A DNA stretch of 21,751 nucleotides, taken from Croceibacterium_A sp039920345. GTDB taxonomy: Bacteria; Pseudomonadota; Alphaproteobacteria; Sphingomonadales; Sphingomonadaceae. Positions 1 to 6,817 of the stretch are shown in pieces. The stretch spans positions 1 through 21,751 of the forward strand of contig JBDSDZ010000153.1 in NCBI GenBank assembly GCA_039920345.1, written 5' to 3'. The notes beneath the pieces are model-generated. The model did not search any database, was not told the origin of the DNA, and saw nothing but the letters and a program-made list of their open reading frames with translations. The translations under genes and the position numbers were made by a program. Position 1 is the first letter of the stretch. Each line of letters opens with the position of its first letter.

Positions 1-107
1 TCGGCCATTTCGGCCAGGTTGGCGCCCTTGCCGCCGGTGACGGTCTTGTCCTTGGCGCGAGGGTCGCCCGACACCGCACTGCCGCCGAAGGGGTAGACTG
101 ACTGCAT
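1..107 (-). CDS. ppdK: Pyruvate, phosphate dikinase, N-terminal fragment (cut by window edge)
   Basis: Only the first 35 codons are present; the gene continues past the left edge. The translated start contains YPFGGSAVSGD followed by TGGKGANLAEMA, the conserved N-terminal nucleotide-binding segment of pyruvate, phosphate dikinase. This cytosolic enzyme interconverts pyruvate, ATP and phosphate with phosphoenolpyruvate, AMP and pyrophosphate. The ATG is preceded by GAGG (complement of 114-117) with a 6-nt spacer, which supports this start. It lies 120 bp downstream of glyS on the same strand, so it may be read from the glyQS transcript, but a perfect inverted repeat in the gap suggests its own control. 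The family call is firm despite the short piece because the GGKGANL motif is distinctive. Confidence 0.85.
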   Translation of the reverse strand, partial: MQSVYPFGGSAVSGDPRAKDKTVTGGKGANLAEMA

Positions 108-126
108 GTTTGCCCTCGCTTGCGCA

Positions 127-145
127 GGGTGACACTGTGTCACCC
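127..145. promoter_or_regulatory. Perfect 9-bp inverted repeat upstream of ppdK (candidate operator)
   Basis: GGGTGACAC and GTGTCACCC are perfect inverted arms around a single T, 20 nt upstream of the ppdK start codon. A third identical arm (GGGTGACAC) lies at 197-205, still within the glyS-ppdK gap. The geometry is typical of a dimeric repressor or activator site. No T-run follows on either strand, so a terminator is unlikely. The cognate regulator cannot be named from this window. Confidence 0.45.
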
Positions 146-227
146 TGGCGAATTCCGTTAAACTGCTGACCGGAAAGCTATTTCCGAGAAAATACCGGGT
201 GACACCTGCCCGACGATGCGGCGCAAA

Positions 228-2579
228 TCAGCCCTCGATACGCGAAAAGTCGGCCACATTGTGCACTGCAGCACGAAAGCGCGCAAGCAGGTCGAGCCGG
301 GCAGCGCGCTTGATACTCTCATTATCGTTGACCGTGACCTCGTCGAAAAACCGATCGATCGGCGCGCGCAAGCTTGCAAGAGCGGCCATCGCGCCTTCGA
401 AGTCTTCCGCTTCGATGGCGGCGGAGGCGGTCGGCTCGGCCGCAGCCAGCGCGTCGATCAGCGCCTTTTCCGCAGGTTCGGGCGTGTAGGAAAGTTGTTT
501 CTGGTGCTTCTCGGCCATTTTGGCGGCGATCACCGGGGCAAGCGCCGGATCGTCCACCCCCGCCAGCGGGTCTTCCTCGCCAGTGCGGGCGATTTCGCCC
601 TCGAGGCCGTGCCAGTCCTCCCGCTTGAGAATATTGGCCGCTCGCTTGTAGCCGGCGAGCAAGTTGGCGCCGTCGGGCGTGGCGATGAACGCCTGGAGTG
701 CTATGAGGACCGCTTGCAATCGGACGAAATCAGTTGGCGCGAAAGGATCGCCCCGGTGAAGGTCCCAACCCACCGCAGCTCGGACCAGGCCGACCGGGAA
801 GTCTATAAGTCCTTCGAATCGTTCGAGCATAAACGAGTCATGCACATCGAATAGATTGCGCACCTTGCGGCCACCGCGTTTGCTGATGGCGTCATAGTCG
901 AGGTCGTCGATATCGATTTCCCCGGCCTGTACCCGTGGGTAAAGCGCAAATGAAATCGGCCCAAGCGCTTGTTCAAAACTTAGTCGCAAAGACAGACGCA
1001 GCCTGTTCGCAATCACTAACCTCAAAATCGCGATGGCAGCACGGCGAAGCGCAAACGGGTCCCGAGACCCGCTTGGCAACTCATGGATCAGGAAAAACCC
1101 CGCCAGCGTATCCAGCTTGTCCGCCAAGCTCACCGCCACCGTCACCGGCGCGGTCGGCACATCGTCACCCTGCCCGACCGGCTTATAGTGATCGCGGATG
1201 GCGTTGGCGACGGCATCGGGCAGGCCCTCGGCGCGGGCGTAGTAGCCGCCCATCAGGCCTTGCAGTTCGGGAAATTCGCCGACCATTTCGGTAACGAGGT
1301 CGGCCTTGCACAGCCGCGCGGCCTGTTCGGCCTGGTCGGCTAGTTCTGCTCGATCCTCCTCGAGCTTGCTCGGGGAGGTGGCAGCCGCGTCAGCGGCTGA
1401 CGGAGGGGCCCCTCCACCACCCTTCGGGCGGTCCCCCTCCCCGAGCAAGCTCGGGGAGGATTTAACGACACCTTCTTCCACCAGCCATCGTGCCAGCTTG
1501 GCGACGCGTTCGACCTTGTCGGCCACGGTGCCGAGTTTCTCGTGGAAGGTAATCCGTTCGAGCTTCTTGGCCTGCTGCGCCAGCGGGGTCTTGCGGTCCT
1601 GCTCCCAGAAGAAGCGGGCGTCCGAAAGCCGCGCGGCGAGGACCTTGCGGTTGCCATCGACAATCGCTGCGCCGCCATCGCTGGCCTCGATATTGGCGGT
1701 GCAGACGAATGCGTTGGCGAGCTTTCCATTTTGCTCACAGACGAAATATTTCTGGTTCGTGCGGGCGGTTAGCTGGATAACTTCAGGCGGGACATCAAGA
1801 TACGCGGCGTCGAACCGGCCGAGCAGCGGCACCGGATACTCTGTGAGTCCGGCATTCTCAATCACCAGGCCTTCATCTTCGACCAGCGACAAGCCTGCAT
1901 CGGTGGCGGCCTTTGCGGCCTCCAAACGGATCAGCGCCTCGCGCTTGGTGTGCTTTACGACCACCCGCGCCATCAGGAGCTTGGACTCGTAGTCGTGCGC
2001 GCTTCCGATCGTGATCGGTCCGGGGTGATGGAAGCGATGACCGAGGGTGGCGTAGCCGCTGGTGATCCCGCCGACCTCACATTCGACCAGCTCATCGCCG
2101 AAAATCGCGACGATCCCCGACAGGGGTCGGACCCAGCGGGGGCTTTCAGTACTAATCGATTCAGCACCCCAGCGCATCGACTTGGGCCAGGTGAAAGCCC
2201 GGACGATGTCAGGGATCGCGTCGGCCAGCACCGCTTTGACGGCTCTGCCTGGGATCTCAACCACCGCATAGTACATGCCGTCGCGCTCGGTGAGCTCGCC
2301 TTCCGTTAACCCGGTCTTGCGCAGGAACCCTTCGAGCGCCTGGGGCGGAGCGGAGGTGCGCGGGCCCTTGGTTTCCTCGCTTACGGTCTCAGTCGAAAGC
2401 GGCAGACCGTAAGACACCAGCGCAAGGCGGCGCGGGGTCGACCACACGGTGACGTTGTCGACCGAAACGCCCGCCTCGGCCATTTCCTTGCGGAACAGCT
2501 TTTCGAGGTCTGCCCGCGCCCCGGCCTGCATCCGGGCCGGGATTTCCTCGCAGCGGAGTTCGAGCAGGAAGTCGGTCAC
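228..2579 (-). CDS. glyS: Glycine--tRNA ligase beta subunit
   Basis: Beta subunit of the bacterial alpha2-beta2 glycyl-tRNA synthetase, which binds tRNA-Gly for charging in the cytosol. The protein opens VTDFLLELRCEEIPARM, the family's characteristic N-terminus, and carries the conserved WPKSMRW and TNQKYF segments and a C-terminal helical tRNA-binding region. I chose the GTG at 2579 because it overlaps the glyQ stop by 4 nt (GTGA) and has a GGAG 8 nt upstream; longer reading from 2642 would invade glyQ. The product is 783 residues, long for the family (E. coli about 690). Part of the excess is a low-complexity stretch of roughly 38 residues (about 371-409, SSPSLLGEG...SKLEED) encoded by a palindromic repeat inserted in frame (1354-1460). 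The reading frame stays open through it, so the gene looks functional. Confidence 0.96.
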   Translation of the reverse strand: MTDFLLELRCEEIPARMQAGARADLEKLFRKEMAEAGVSVDNVTVWSTPRRLALVSYGLPLSTETVSEETKGPRTSAPPQALEGFLRKTGLTEGELTERDGMYYAVVEIPGRAVKAVLADAIPDIVRAFTWPKSMRWGAESISTESPRWVRPLSGIVAIFGDELVECEVGGITSGYATLGHRFHHPGPITIGSAHDYESKLLMARVVVKHTKREALIRLEAAKAATDAGLSLVEDEGLVIENAGLTEYPVPLLGRFDAAYLDVPPEVIQLTARTNQKYFVCEQNGKLANAFVCTANIEASDGGAAIVDGNRKVLAARLSDARFFWEQDRKTPLAQQAKKLERITFHEKLGTVADKVERVAKLARWLVEEGVVKSSPSLLGEGDRPKGGGGAPPSAADAAATSPSKLEEDRAELADQAEQAARLCKADLVTEMVGEFPELQGLMGGYYARAEGLPDAVANAIRDHYKPVGQGDDVPTAPVTVAVSLADKLDTLAGFFLIHELPSGSRDPFALRRAAIAILRLVIANRLRLSLRLSFEQALGPISFALYPRVQAGEIDIDDLDYDAISKRGGRKVRNLFDVHDSFMLERFEGLIDFPVGLVRAAVGWDLHRGDPFAPTDFVRLQAVLIALQAFIATPDGANLLAGYKRAANILKREDWHGLEGEIARTGEEDPLAGVDDPALAPVIAAKMAEKHQKQLSYTPEPAEKALIDALAAAEPTASAAIEAEDFEGAMAALASLRAPIDRFFDEVTVNDNESIKRAARLDLLARFRAAVHNVADFSRIEG
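1354..1460. repeat. Palindromic repeat element inserted in frame within glyS
   Basis: The outer 25 nt on each side (1354-1378 and 1436-1460) are inverted copies of each other with one mismatch, and each end is itself a hairpin (CTCCCCGAGC-AA-GCTCGGGGAG at 1437-1458). Inside lie a perfect 14-bp palindrome GGAGGGGCCCCTCC (1402-1415), a hairpin around GCCGCGTCAGCGGC and another around ACCACCCTTCGGGCGGT. From general knowledge, repeats of this style (TCCTCCCCG...GGGGAGG with internal GACGGAGGGG) are abundant between genes in sphingomonads and related alphaproteobacteria. Here it lies inside a coding sequence and is read without a stop on the minus strand. No second copy is visible in this window. 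Confidence 0.8.
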
Positions 2580-3475
2580 GCCGTCCACTCCGGGTAGCGC
2601 TCGGCCCAGACAGGCATTTGCTTGGCCATGTAGGCTTCGCATGAACCGCGGGCGAGATCGCGCACTCGGCCCATGTAGCTGGCGCGTTCCTGCACGCTGA
2701 TCACGCCGCGCGCTTGGAGCAGGTTGAACACGTGGCTGGCCTCGATCGCCTGCTCATAAGCGGCAATCGGCACGTCGGCAGCGAGCGCATTGCGGCATTC
2801 AGCTTCGGCCTTGGCGAACAGGTCGAACAGCGCGGCGGTGTCGGCCACCTCGAAATTCCACTTCGACATCTGCTTCTCGTTCTCGAGAAACACATCGCCA
2901 TACGAAACGCCGCGACCGTTGAACGATAGATCGTACACGCTGTCGACGCCCTGGAGGTACATCGCCAGCCGTTCTAGTCCGTAAGTCAGTTCGCCCGCGA
3001 CCGGTTTGCAGTCGAACCCGCCCATCTGCTGGAAGTAGGTGAACTGGGTCACTTCCATCCCGTCGCACCACACTTCCCAGCCCAGCCCCCAGGCGCCCAG
3101 CGTGGGGCTTTCCCAGTCGTCCTCGACAAAGCGGATGTCGTGCTTGAGCGGATCGATGCCGATCACTTCGAGGCTTTTGAGGTAGAGTTCCTGCAGGTCC
3201 GGCGGGCTGGGTTTGAGGATCACCTGGTACTGGTAATAGTGCTGCAGCCGGTTGGGGTTTTCGCCATAACGGCCATCGGTCGGGCGGCGGCACGGCTGCA
3301 CAAACGCGGCGTTCCACGGCTCCGGCCCGAGCGCGCGCAAGGTGGTGGCGGTGTGGAACGTGCCCGCGCCCATGCGCATGTCATACGGTTGCAGGATCAG
3401 GCAGCCCTGCGCGCTCCAGAAATCGTGGAGCGCGAGGATCATGTCCTGGAAGGAGTTGGCCGGGTCGCGGGTCAT
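2576..3475 (-). CDS. glyQ: Glycine--tRNA ligase alpha subunit
   Basis: Catalytic alpha subunit of the heterotetrameric class II glycyl-tRNA synthetase; it activates glycine with ATP and transfers it to tRNA-Gly together with GlyS. The 299-residue product matches the usual size (about 300). Recognisable family segments are SFQDMILALHDFW, QGCLILQPYD, GAGTFHTATTLRALGPEPW, QPCRRPTDGRYGENPNR (motif 2 region), EVWCDGMEVTQFTYFQQ and GELTYGLERLAMYLQG (motif 3). The ATG at 3475 fits the expected N-terminus, although no strong ribosome-binding site is seen before it. It is the first gene of a glyQ-glyS-ppdK run and is divergent from the TraB-family gene across a 116-bp gap that must hold both promoters. 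Confidence 0.97.
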   Translation of the reverse strand: MTRDPANSFQDMILALHDFWSAQGCLILQPYDMRMGAGTFHTATTLRALGPEPWNAAFVQPCRRPTDGRYGENPNRLQHYYQYQVILKPSPPDLQELYLKSLEVIGIDPLKHDIRFVEDDWESPTLGAWGLGWEVWCDGMEVTQFTYFQQMGGFDCKPVAGELTYGLERLAMYLQGVDSVYDLSFNGRGVSYGDVFLENEKQMSKWNFEVADTAALFDLFAKAEAECRNALAADVPIAAYEQAIEASHVFNLLQARGVISVQERASYMGRVRDLARGSCEAYMAKQMPVWAERYPEWTA

Positions 3476-3591
3476 CGCGCGGGGCCATGCAGGATGCCCC
3501 CGATAGCGTCAATAATGCACGGCGGTTGGAGCCGGTGGCGCGACCGATCGTTAGGCACTACATGAGCGCGGAATCGGAGAGTTTACCCCGC

Positions 3592-4491
3592 ATGTTTTTC
3601 AAGCGCCTGATAGCTTCCGTCACGTCGCTCACGCTTGCGCTGAGTGGCTGCGCGATGGGCCCGCGGGTCGAAACGCCGCCGCCGGGCGCGGTGCCGGGCC
3701 CGGCGCTGTGGCAGGTGTCGGATGCCGATACCACGATCTACCTGTTCGGGACGGTCCACGCCCTGCCCAAGGACAAGGAGTGGTTCGACGGCCGGATCGA
3801 ACGCGCCTTCAACGCCAGCAATGAACTGGTGACCGAAGTCGACATCTCCGACGTCACCGGATCGGGCACCGAACTGCAGGCCGCGGGAATGCTGCCCGAT
3901 GGCCAGTCGCTGCGCGCGATGATGACGTCGGCCAACCGCGAGGAATACGAAGCCGCGCTGGTTTCGCTCGGGGTGCCGGTGGAAACGCTCGACAAGATGG
4001 AACCGTGGCTGGCGGCGATGACGCTGTCGCTGCTTCCACTGCTGCGCTCGGGCTATGACACCCAGAGCGGGGTCGAGATTTCGCTCGGCGGCAAGGCTGG
4101 TGACACCAAGCAGCGCGCCGCGCTGGAAACGATCGACCAGCAGATCGCGCTGTTCGACACCATGCCGACCGACGCCCAGCTGTCGTTCCTCGACCAGACG
4201 GTGGACCAGGTGACGCACGCTACCAACGATCTCGATGCGATGGTGGCCGAATGGATCAAGGGCGATGCGGCCGGCCTGGCCCGGCTGATGAATGCCGAAC
4301 TGACCGACCCGGTGCTCAAGGATCGCCTGCTGCTGCAGCGCAATGCCAACTGGGCCGGGTGGATCCAGAACCGGCTGGCGCAGCCCGGCACGGTGTTCAT
4401 AGCCGTGGGCGCCGGGCACCTCGCCGGTGACGGCAGCGTGCAGGACCAGCTGCGCAAGCGGCACCTCAAGGTCAGGCGCATCTGGCAATAA
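3592..4491 (+). CDS. TraB/GumN-family lipoprotein (first of tandem pair)
   Basis: A 299-residue exported lipoprotein of the TraB/PrgY/GumN family. The N-terminus MFFKRLIAS plus hydrophobic core ends in a lipobox L-S-G-C with Cys20, so lipidation at the inner or outer membrane is predicted. Near the start of the mature domain is YLFGTVHALP and near the C-terminus is AVGAGHLAGDG. These are the paired GxxH motifs that, in the related animal TIKI proteins, belong to a metal-dependent protease site; a conserved acidic position (LVTEVD) lies between them. I preferred the ATG at 3592 to upstream starts because it gives a normal signal peptide. A GGAG lies 12 nt upstream. Its stop codon overlaps the next gene's start by one base (TAATG), so the pair is co-translated. 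Substrate and enzymatic activity are unknown. Confidence 0.85.
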   Translation: MFFKRLIASVTSLTLALSGCAMGPRVETPPPGAVPGPALWQVSDADTTIYLFGTVHALPKDKEWFDGRIERAFNASNELVTEVDISDVTGSGTELQAAGMLPDGQSLRAMMTSANREEYEAALVSLGVPVETLDKMEPWLAAMTLSLLPLLRSGYDTQSGVEISLGGKAGDTKQRAALETIDQQIALFDTMPTDAQLSFLDQTVDQVTHATNDLDAMVAEWIKGDAAGLARLMNAELTDPVLKDRLLLQRNANWAGWIQNRLAQPGTVFIAVGAGHLAGDGSVQDQLRKRHLKVRRIWQ

Positions 4492-5345
4492 TGCGCCTCT
4501 TGCTGGCGCTGGCCGCCGCCCTGTCGCTGACCGCGTGCGGCGAGCCTGCGCATGTCTGGCCGCCAGCTTCGCCGCCGCTGTGGGAAGTGACCGGACGCAA
4601 TGGCGAACAGGCGTGGTTGCTGGGCACTATCCACGCCCTGCCCGATGGCGTCGAATGGCACACCGACGCCATCGATCGCGCCTTTGCCAGTTCCGACATG
4701 CTGATGGTGGAAATCGGCAACCTCGGCGATACCGAAGAAGCCAGGCAGGACTTCACCAAGCTATCCGTGAGCACGCCGCAACCGCCGCTCACGCTGCGGG
4801 TATCGAAGGACGATCGCCCCGCCCTTGAAGCCCTGATGAAACGGGCCAGCCTGACGAACGAGGATTTCTGGAACGTCGAGACCTGGGCTGCGGCGCTCAT
4901 GCTTAGCAATGCCGCGCGTGCTACCGAGCCTGCCAATGGTGTCGATCGGGCCCTGCTCAAGCTCGGCAAGCCGGTCAGGGCGCTTGAGAGTTACACGGCG
5001 CAATTCGCCCGTTTCGATTCGTTGCCGGAGTCCGACCAGCGGGCCCTGCTCGCCGGGGTCGTGCGTGAGGCCGGAACGGACCGCGACAGGGACAACGTCA
5101 CCGCCTGGCTGACAGGTGACCTCGATGCGCTTGAGCGACAGATGAATCGCGAGTTCCTCGGCACGCCGGGTCTGAGCGGACCGCTGCTGATTGACCGCAA
5201 TCACTACTTCGCCGGGGCCATCAACGTTGCCCTGGTGCAGCGCCATAAGCCGTTCGTGGCCGTTGGGGCCGGACACATGCTGGGGCCCGACGGGCTGCCG
5301 GCGCTGCTTGCCGCGCGCGGCTATACCGTCCGGCGCCTGCCTTAG
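4491..5345 (+). CDS. TraB/GumN-family lipoprotein (second of tandem pair)
   Basis: A 284-residue paralogue of the preceding gene. The signal peptide MRLLLALAAALSLTAC ends in an L-T-A-C lipobox with Cys16. The same landmarks recur in the same order: AWLLGTIHALPDGVEWH, an acidic segment MLMVEIGN, and a C-terminal AVGAGHMLGPDGLP. The second gene keeps the short TACGEP linker and lacks the proline-rich spacer of the first. It begins within the stop codon of its neighbour and no promoter is visible between them, so both are probably made together. The 120 bp after its stop separate it from rplY. The family assignment is solid, but the substrate is not known; a role in envelope proteolysis is inference from the GxxH motifs. 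Confidence 0.85.
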   Translation: MRLLLALAAALSLTACGEPAHVWPPASPPLWEVTGRNGEQAWLLGTIHALPDGVEWHTDAIDRAFASSDMLMVEIGNLGDTEEARQDFTKLSVSTPQPPLTLRVSKDDRPALEALMKRASLTNEDFWNVETWAAALMLSNAARATEPANGVDRALLKLGKPVRALESYTAQFARFDSLPESDQRALLAGVVREAGTDRDRDNVTAWLTGDLDALERQMNREFLGTPGLSGPLLIDRNHYFAGAINVALVQRHKPFVAVGAGHMLGPDGLPALLAARGYTVRRLP

Positions 5346-5362
5346 CGCTGGCCCCACAACGC

Positions 5363-5390
5363 TTGCATCGCGCGAGCATTGCCCTTATGG
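5363..5390 (+). promoter_or_regulatory. Possible promoter for rplY
   Basis: TTGCAT (5363-5368) and TTATGG (5385-5390) are separated by 16 nt in the gap between the second TraB-family gene and rplY, about 75 nt before the rplY start codon. The match to sigma-70-type boxes is only moderate, so this is tentative. Confidence 0.3.
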
Positions 5391-5465
5391 GCGCGCCCTT
5401 CTCGTCATGGTCATCCCTGGAGGCGTGGCGGAGAAGCATACCAACGCATTCGAAAGGCACTTACG

Positions 5466-6146
5466 ATGAGCGATGCTCTGACCCTGCCGGCCGAGCTGCG
5501 CGAACGGGCTGGCAAGGGAGCCTCCCGTGAACTGCGCCGCGAAGGTCGGGTCCCCGCCGTAATCTACGGCGGCAAGGAAGACCCAGTTTCCATTCACCTC
5601 GAAGCCAAGGAGCTGGTTCGCCAGCTGGGCACCGGCCACTTCATGAACTCGATCGTCATGGTCGAAGTCGGTGGCAAAAAGGTCCGCACCTTGCCCAAGG
5701 ACGTGTCCCTGCACCCTGTTTCCGACCGCCCGCTCCACGTCGATTTCCTGCGATTGTCCAAGGACGCCAAGATCCAAGTCGCCGTGCCGGTGGTGTTCGT
5801 GAACGAGGAAGACAGCCCCGGCCTGAAGAAGGGCGGCGTGCTCAACGTGGTTCGCCACGAGCTCGAGCTGGTCTGCGAATCCGACAAGATCCCCGACGAC
5901 ATCACGATTGATGTCACCGGCCGCGAGATTGGCGATTCGATCCACATCAGCGACGTCAAGCTTCCGGAAGGCTCGGAAAGCGCGATCAGCGATCGCGACT
6001 ACACCATTGCCACGCTGGTGGCCCCGTCGGCGCTCAAGCGCTCCGAGGCTGAAGAAGACGAAGAGATGGAAGCTGGCGAAACCGCCGCGACCGAGCAGGG
6101 TCCTGATGCGGACGCTGCGCAGGAGCAGGAAGACAAGAGCGAATAA
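5466..6146 (+). CDS. rplY: 50S ribosomal protein L25 (Ctc type)
   Basis: L25 binds 5S rRNA in the large ribosomal subunit. The 226-residue product is the long Ctc form: an N-terminal 5S-binding domain (residues 1 to about 95, with LRREGRVPAVIYGGKED and the PLHVDFLRL segment) and a C-terminal beta domain (VPVVFVNEEDSPGLKKGGVLN, then VTGREIGDSIHISD). A very acidic tail follows (EAEEDEEMEAGE, ending QEQEDKSE). The ATG at 5466 has AAGG 8 nt upstream and gives the expected N-terminus MSDALTLPAELRE; earlier in-frame codons are not supported. It is followed by a strong terminator and then pth, a common arrangement of two translation-quality genes. Confidence 0.96.
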   Translation: MSDALTLPAELRERAGKGASRELRREGRVPAVIYGGKEDPVSIHLEAKELVRQLGTGHFMNSIVMVEVGGKKVRTLPKDVSLHPVSDRPLHVDFLRLSKDAKIQVAVPVVFVNEEDSPGLKKGGVLNVVRHELELVCESDKIPDDITIDVTGREIGDSIHISDVKLPEGSESAISDRDYTIATLVAPSALKRSEAEEDEEMEAGETAATEQGPDADAAQEQEDKSE

Positions 6147-6174
6147 GCTCGCGTTTCCAGTTCAGCCAGACAAG

Positions 6175-6207
6175 ACGCCGGCGCTTCACCCGAAGCGCCG
6201 GCGTTTT
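6175..6207 (+). terminator. Rho-independent terminator after rplY
   Basis: A perfect 13-bp stem (ACGCCGGCGCTTC at 6175-6187 pairing with 6192-6204) closes a 4-nt ACCC loop and runs into TTTT. It starts 28 nt after the rplY stop. It should end the rplY transcript or act as a partial terminator before pth, whose start lies 33 nt beyond. Confidence 0.85.
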
Positions 6208-6240
6208 GCATTTCACGTGAAGCCCGAATAGGACGCCGCG

Positions 6241-6816
6241 ATGCAGCTTTGGGCAGGTCTCGGCAATCCCGGTTCGCAATACGCGATGCACCGGCACAAC
6301 GTCGGCTTCATCGCGCTCGACGTGCTGGCGGACATGCATGACTTCGGCCCGGTGCAGAAGAAGTTCCAGGGCTGGCTGCAGGAAGGCCGGCTGGGGGGCG
6401 AGAAGATCCTCCTGCTCAAGCCCGCGACTTTCATGAACGAAAGCGGCCGCTCGGTGGCCGAGGCGCTGCGCTTCTACAAGCTGGGGGTGGAGGCGCTGAC
6501 GGTGTTCCATGACGAGCTCGACCTCGCCCCGTTCAAGGTCAAAGTCCGCACCGGCGGCGGGCTGGCGGGCCACAACGGGCTGCGCTCAATCGACCAGCAT
6601 TTGGGCCCAGACTTCCGCCGCGTGCGCCTCGGCATCGGCCACCCCGGCCACAAGGACCGCGTGACCGGCTATGTGCTGGGCAACTACGCCAAGGACGAGA
6701 TCGACGACCTGACCGACATGCTCGCCGCCGTTTCGAGCGAGGCGGACTGGCTGGCAAAAGGCGACGATCCCCGCTTCATGAGCGAAGTGGCGCTGCGATT
6801 GCAGGAGAGTGAATGA
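6241..6816 (+). CDS. pth: Peptidyl-tRNA hydrolase
   Basis: Pth releases peptides from prematurely dropped peptidyl-tRNA in the cytosol, recycling tRNA. The 191-residue product has the usual length and motifs: GLGNPG with Asn9, RHNVGF with the catalytic His19, KPATFMNESG with Asn66, FHDELD with Asp91, and GGGLAGHNGLRS with Asn112. These correspond to the E. coli residues N10, H20, N68, D93 and N114. AGGA lies 7 nt before the ATG. A small perfect palindrome TTCACGTGAA (6212-6221) lies between the rplY terminator and this ribosome-binding site; it may be a regulator site or chance. The gene is followed closely by an exported S41-like protein whose start is 1 nt after the pth stop. Confidence 0.97.
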   Translation: MQLWAGLGNPGSQYAMHRHNVGFIALDVLADMHDFGPVQKKFQGWLQEGRLGGEKILLLKPATFMNESGRSVAEALRFYKLGVEALTVFHDELDLAPFKVKVRTGGGLAGHNGLRSIDQHLGPDFRRVRLGIGHPGHKDRVTGYVLGNYAKDEIDDLTDMLAAVSSEADWLAKGDDPRFMSEVALRLQESE

Positions 6817-6817
6817 C

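Noticed and set aside
3583..4488. Long minus-strand open frame (about 300 codons) opposite the first TraB-family gene.
   Set aside because: Antisense shadow of a high-GC gene; its translation is His/Arg/Gln-rich with no recognisable domain, while the plus strand has a lipobox and family motifs.
5421..5445. Sequence GGAGGCGTGGCGGAGAAGC before rplY resembles the 5' part of a serine or leucine tRNA.
   Set aside because: No matching acceptor strand, anticodon arm or TTCGA-type T-loop follows; it is leader sequence of rplY.
6212..6221. Palindrome TTCACGTGAA between the rplY terminator and pth.
   Set aside because: Only 10 bp and single copy in the window; a regulator site is possible but chance cannot be excluded.
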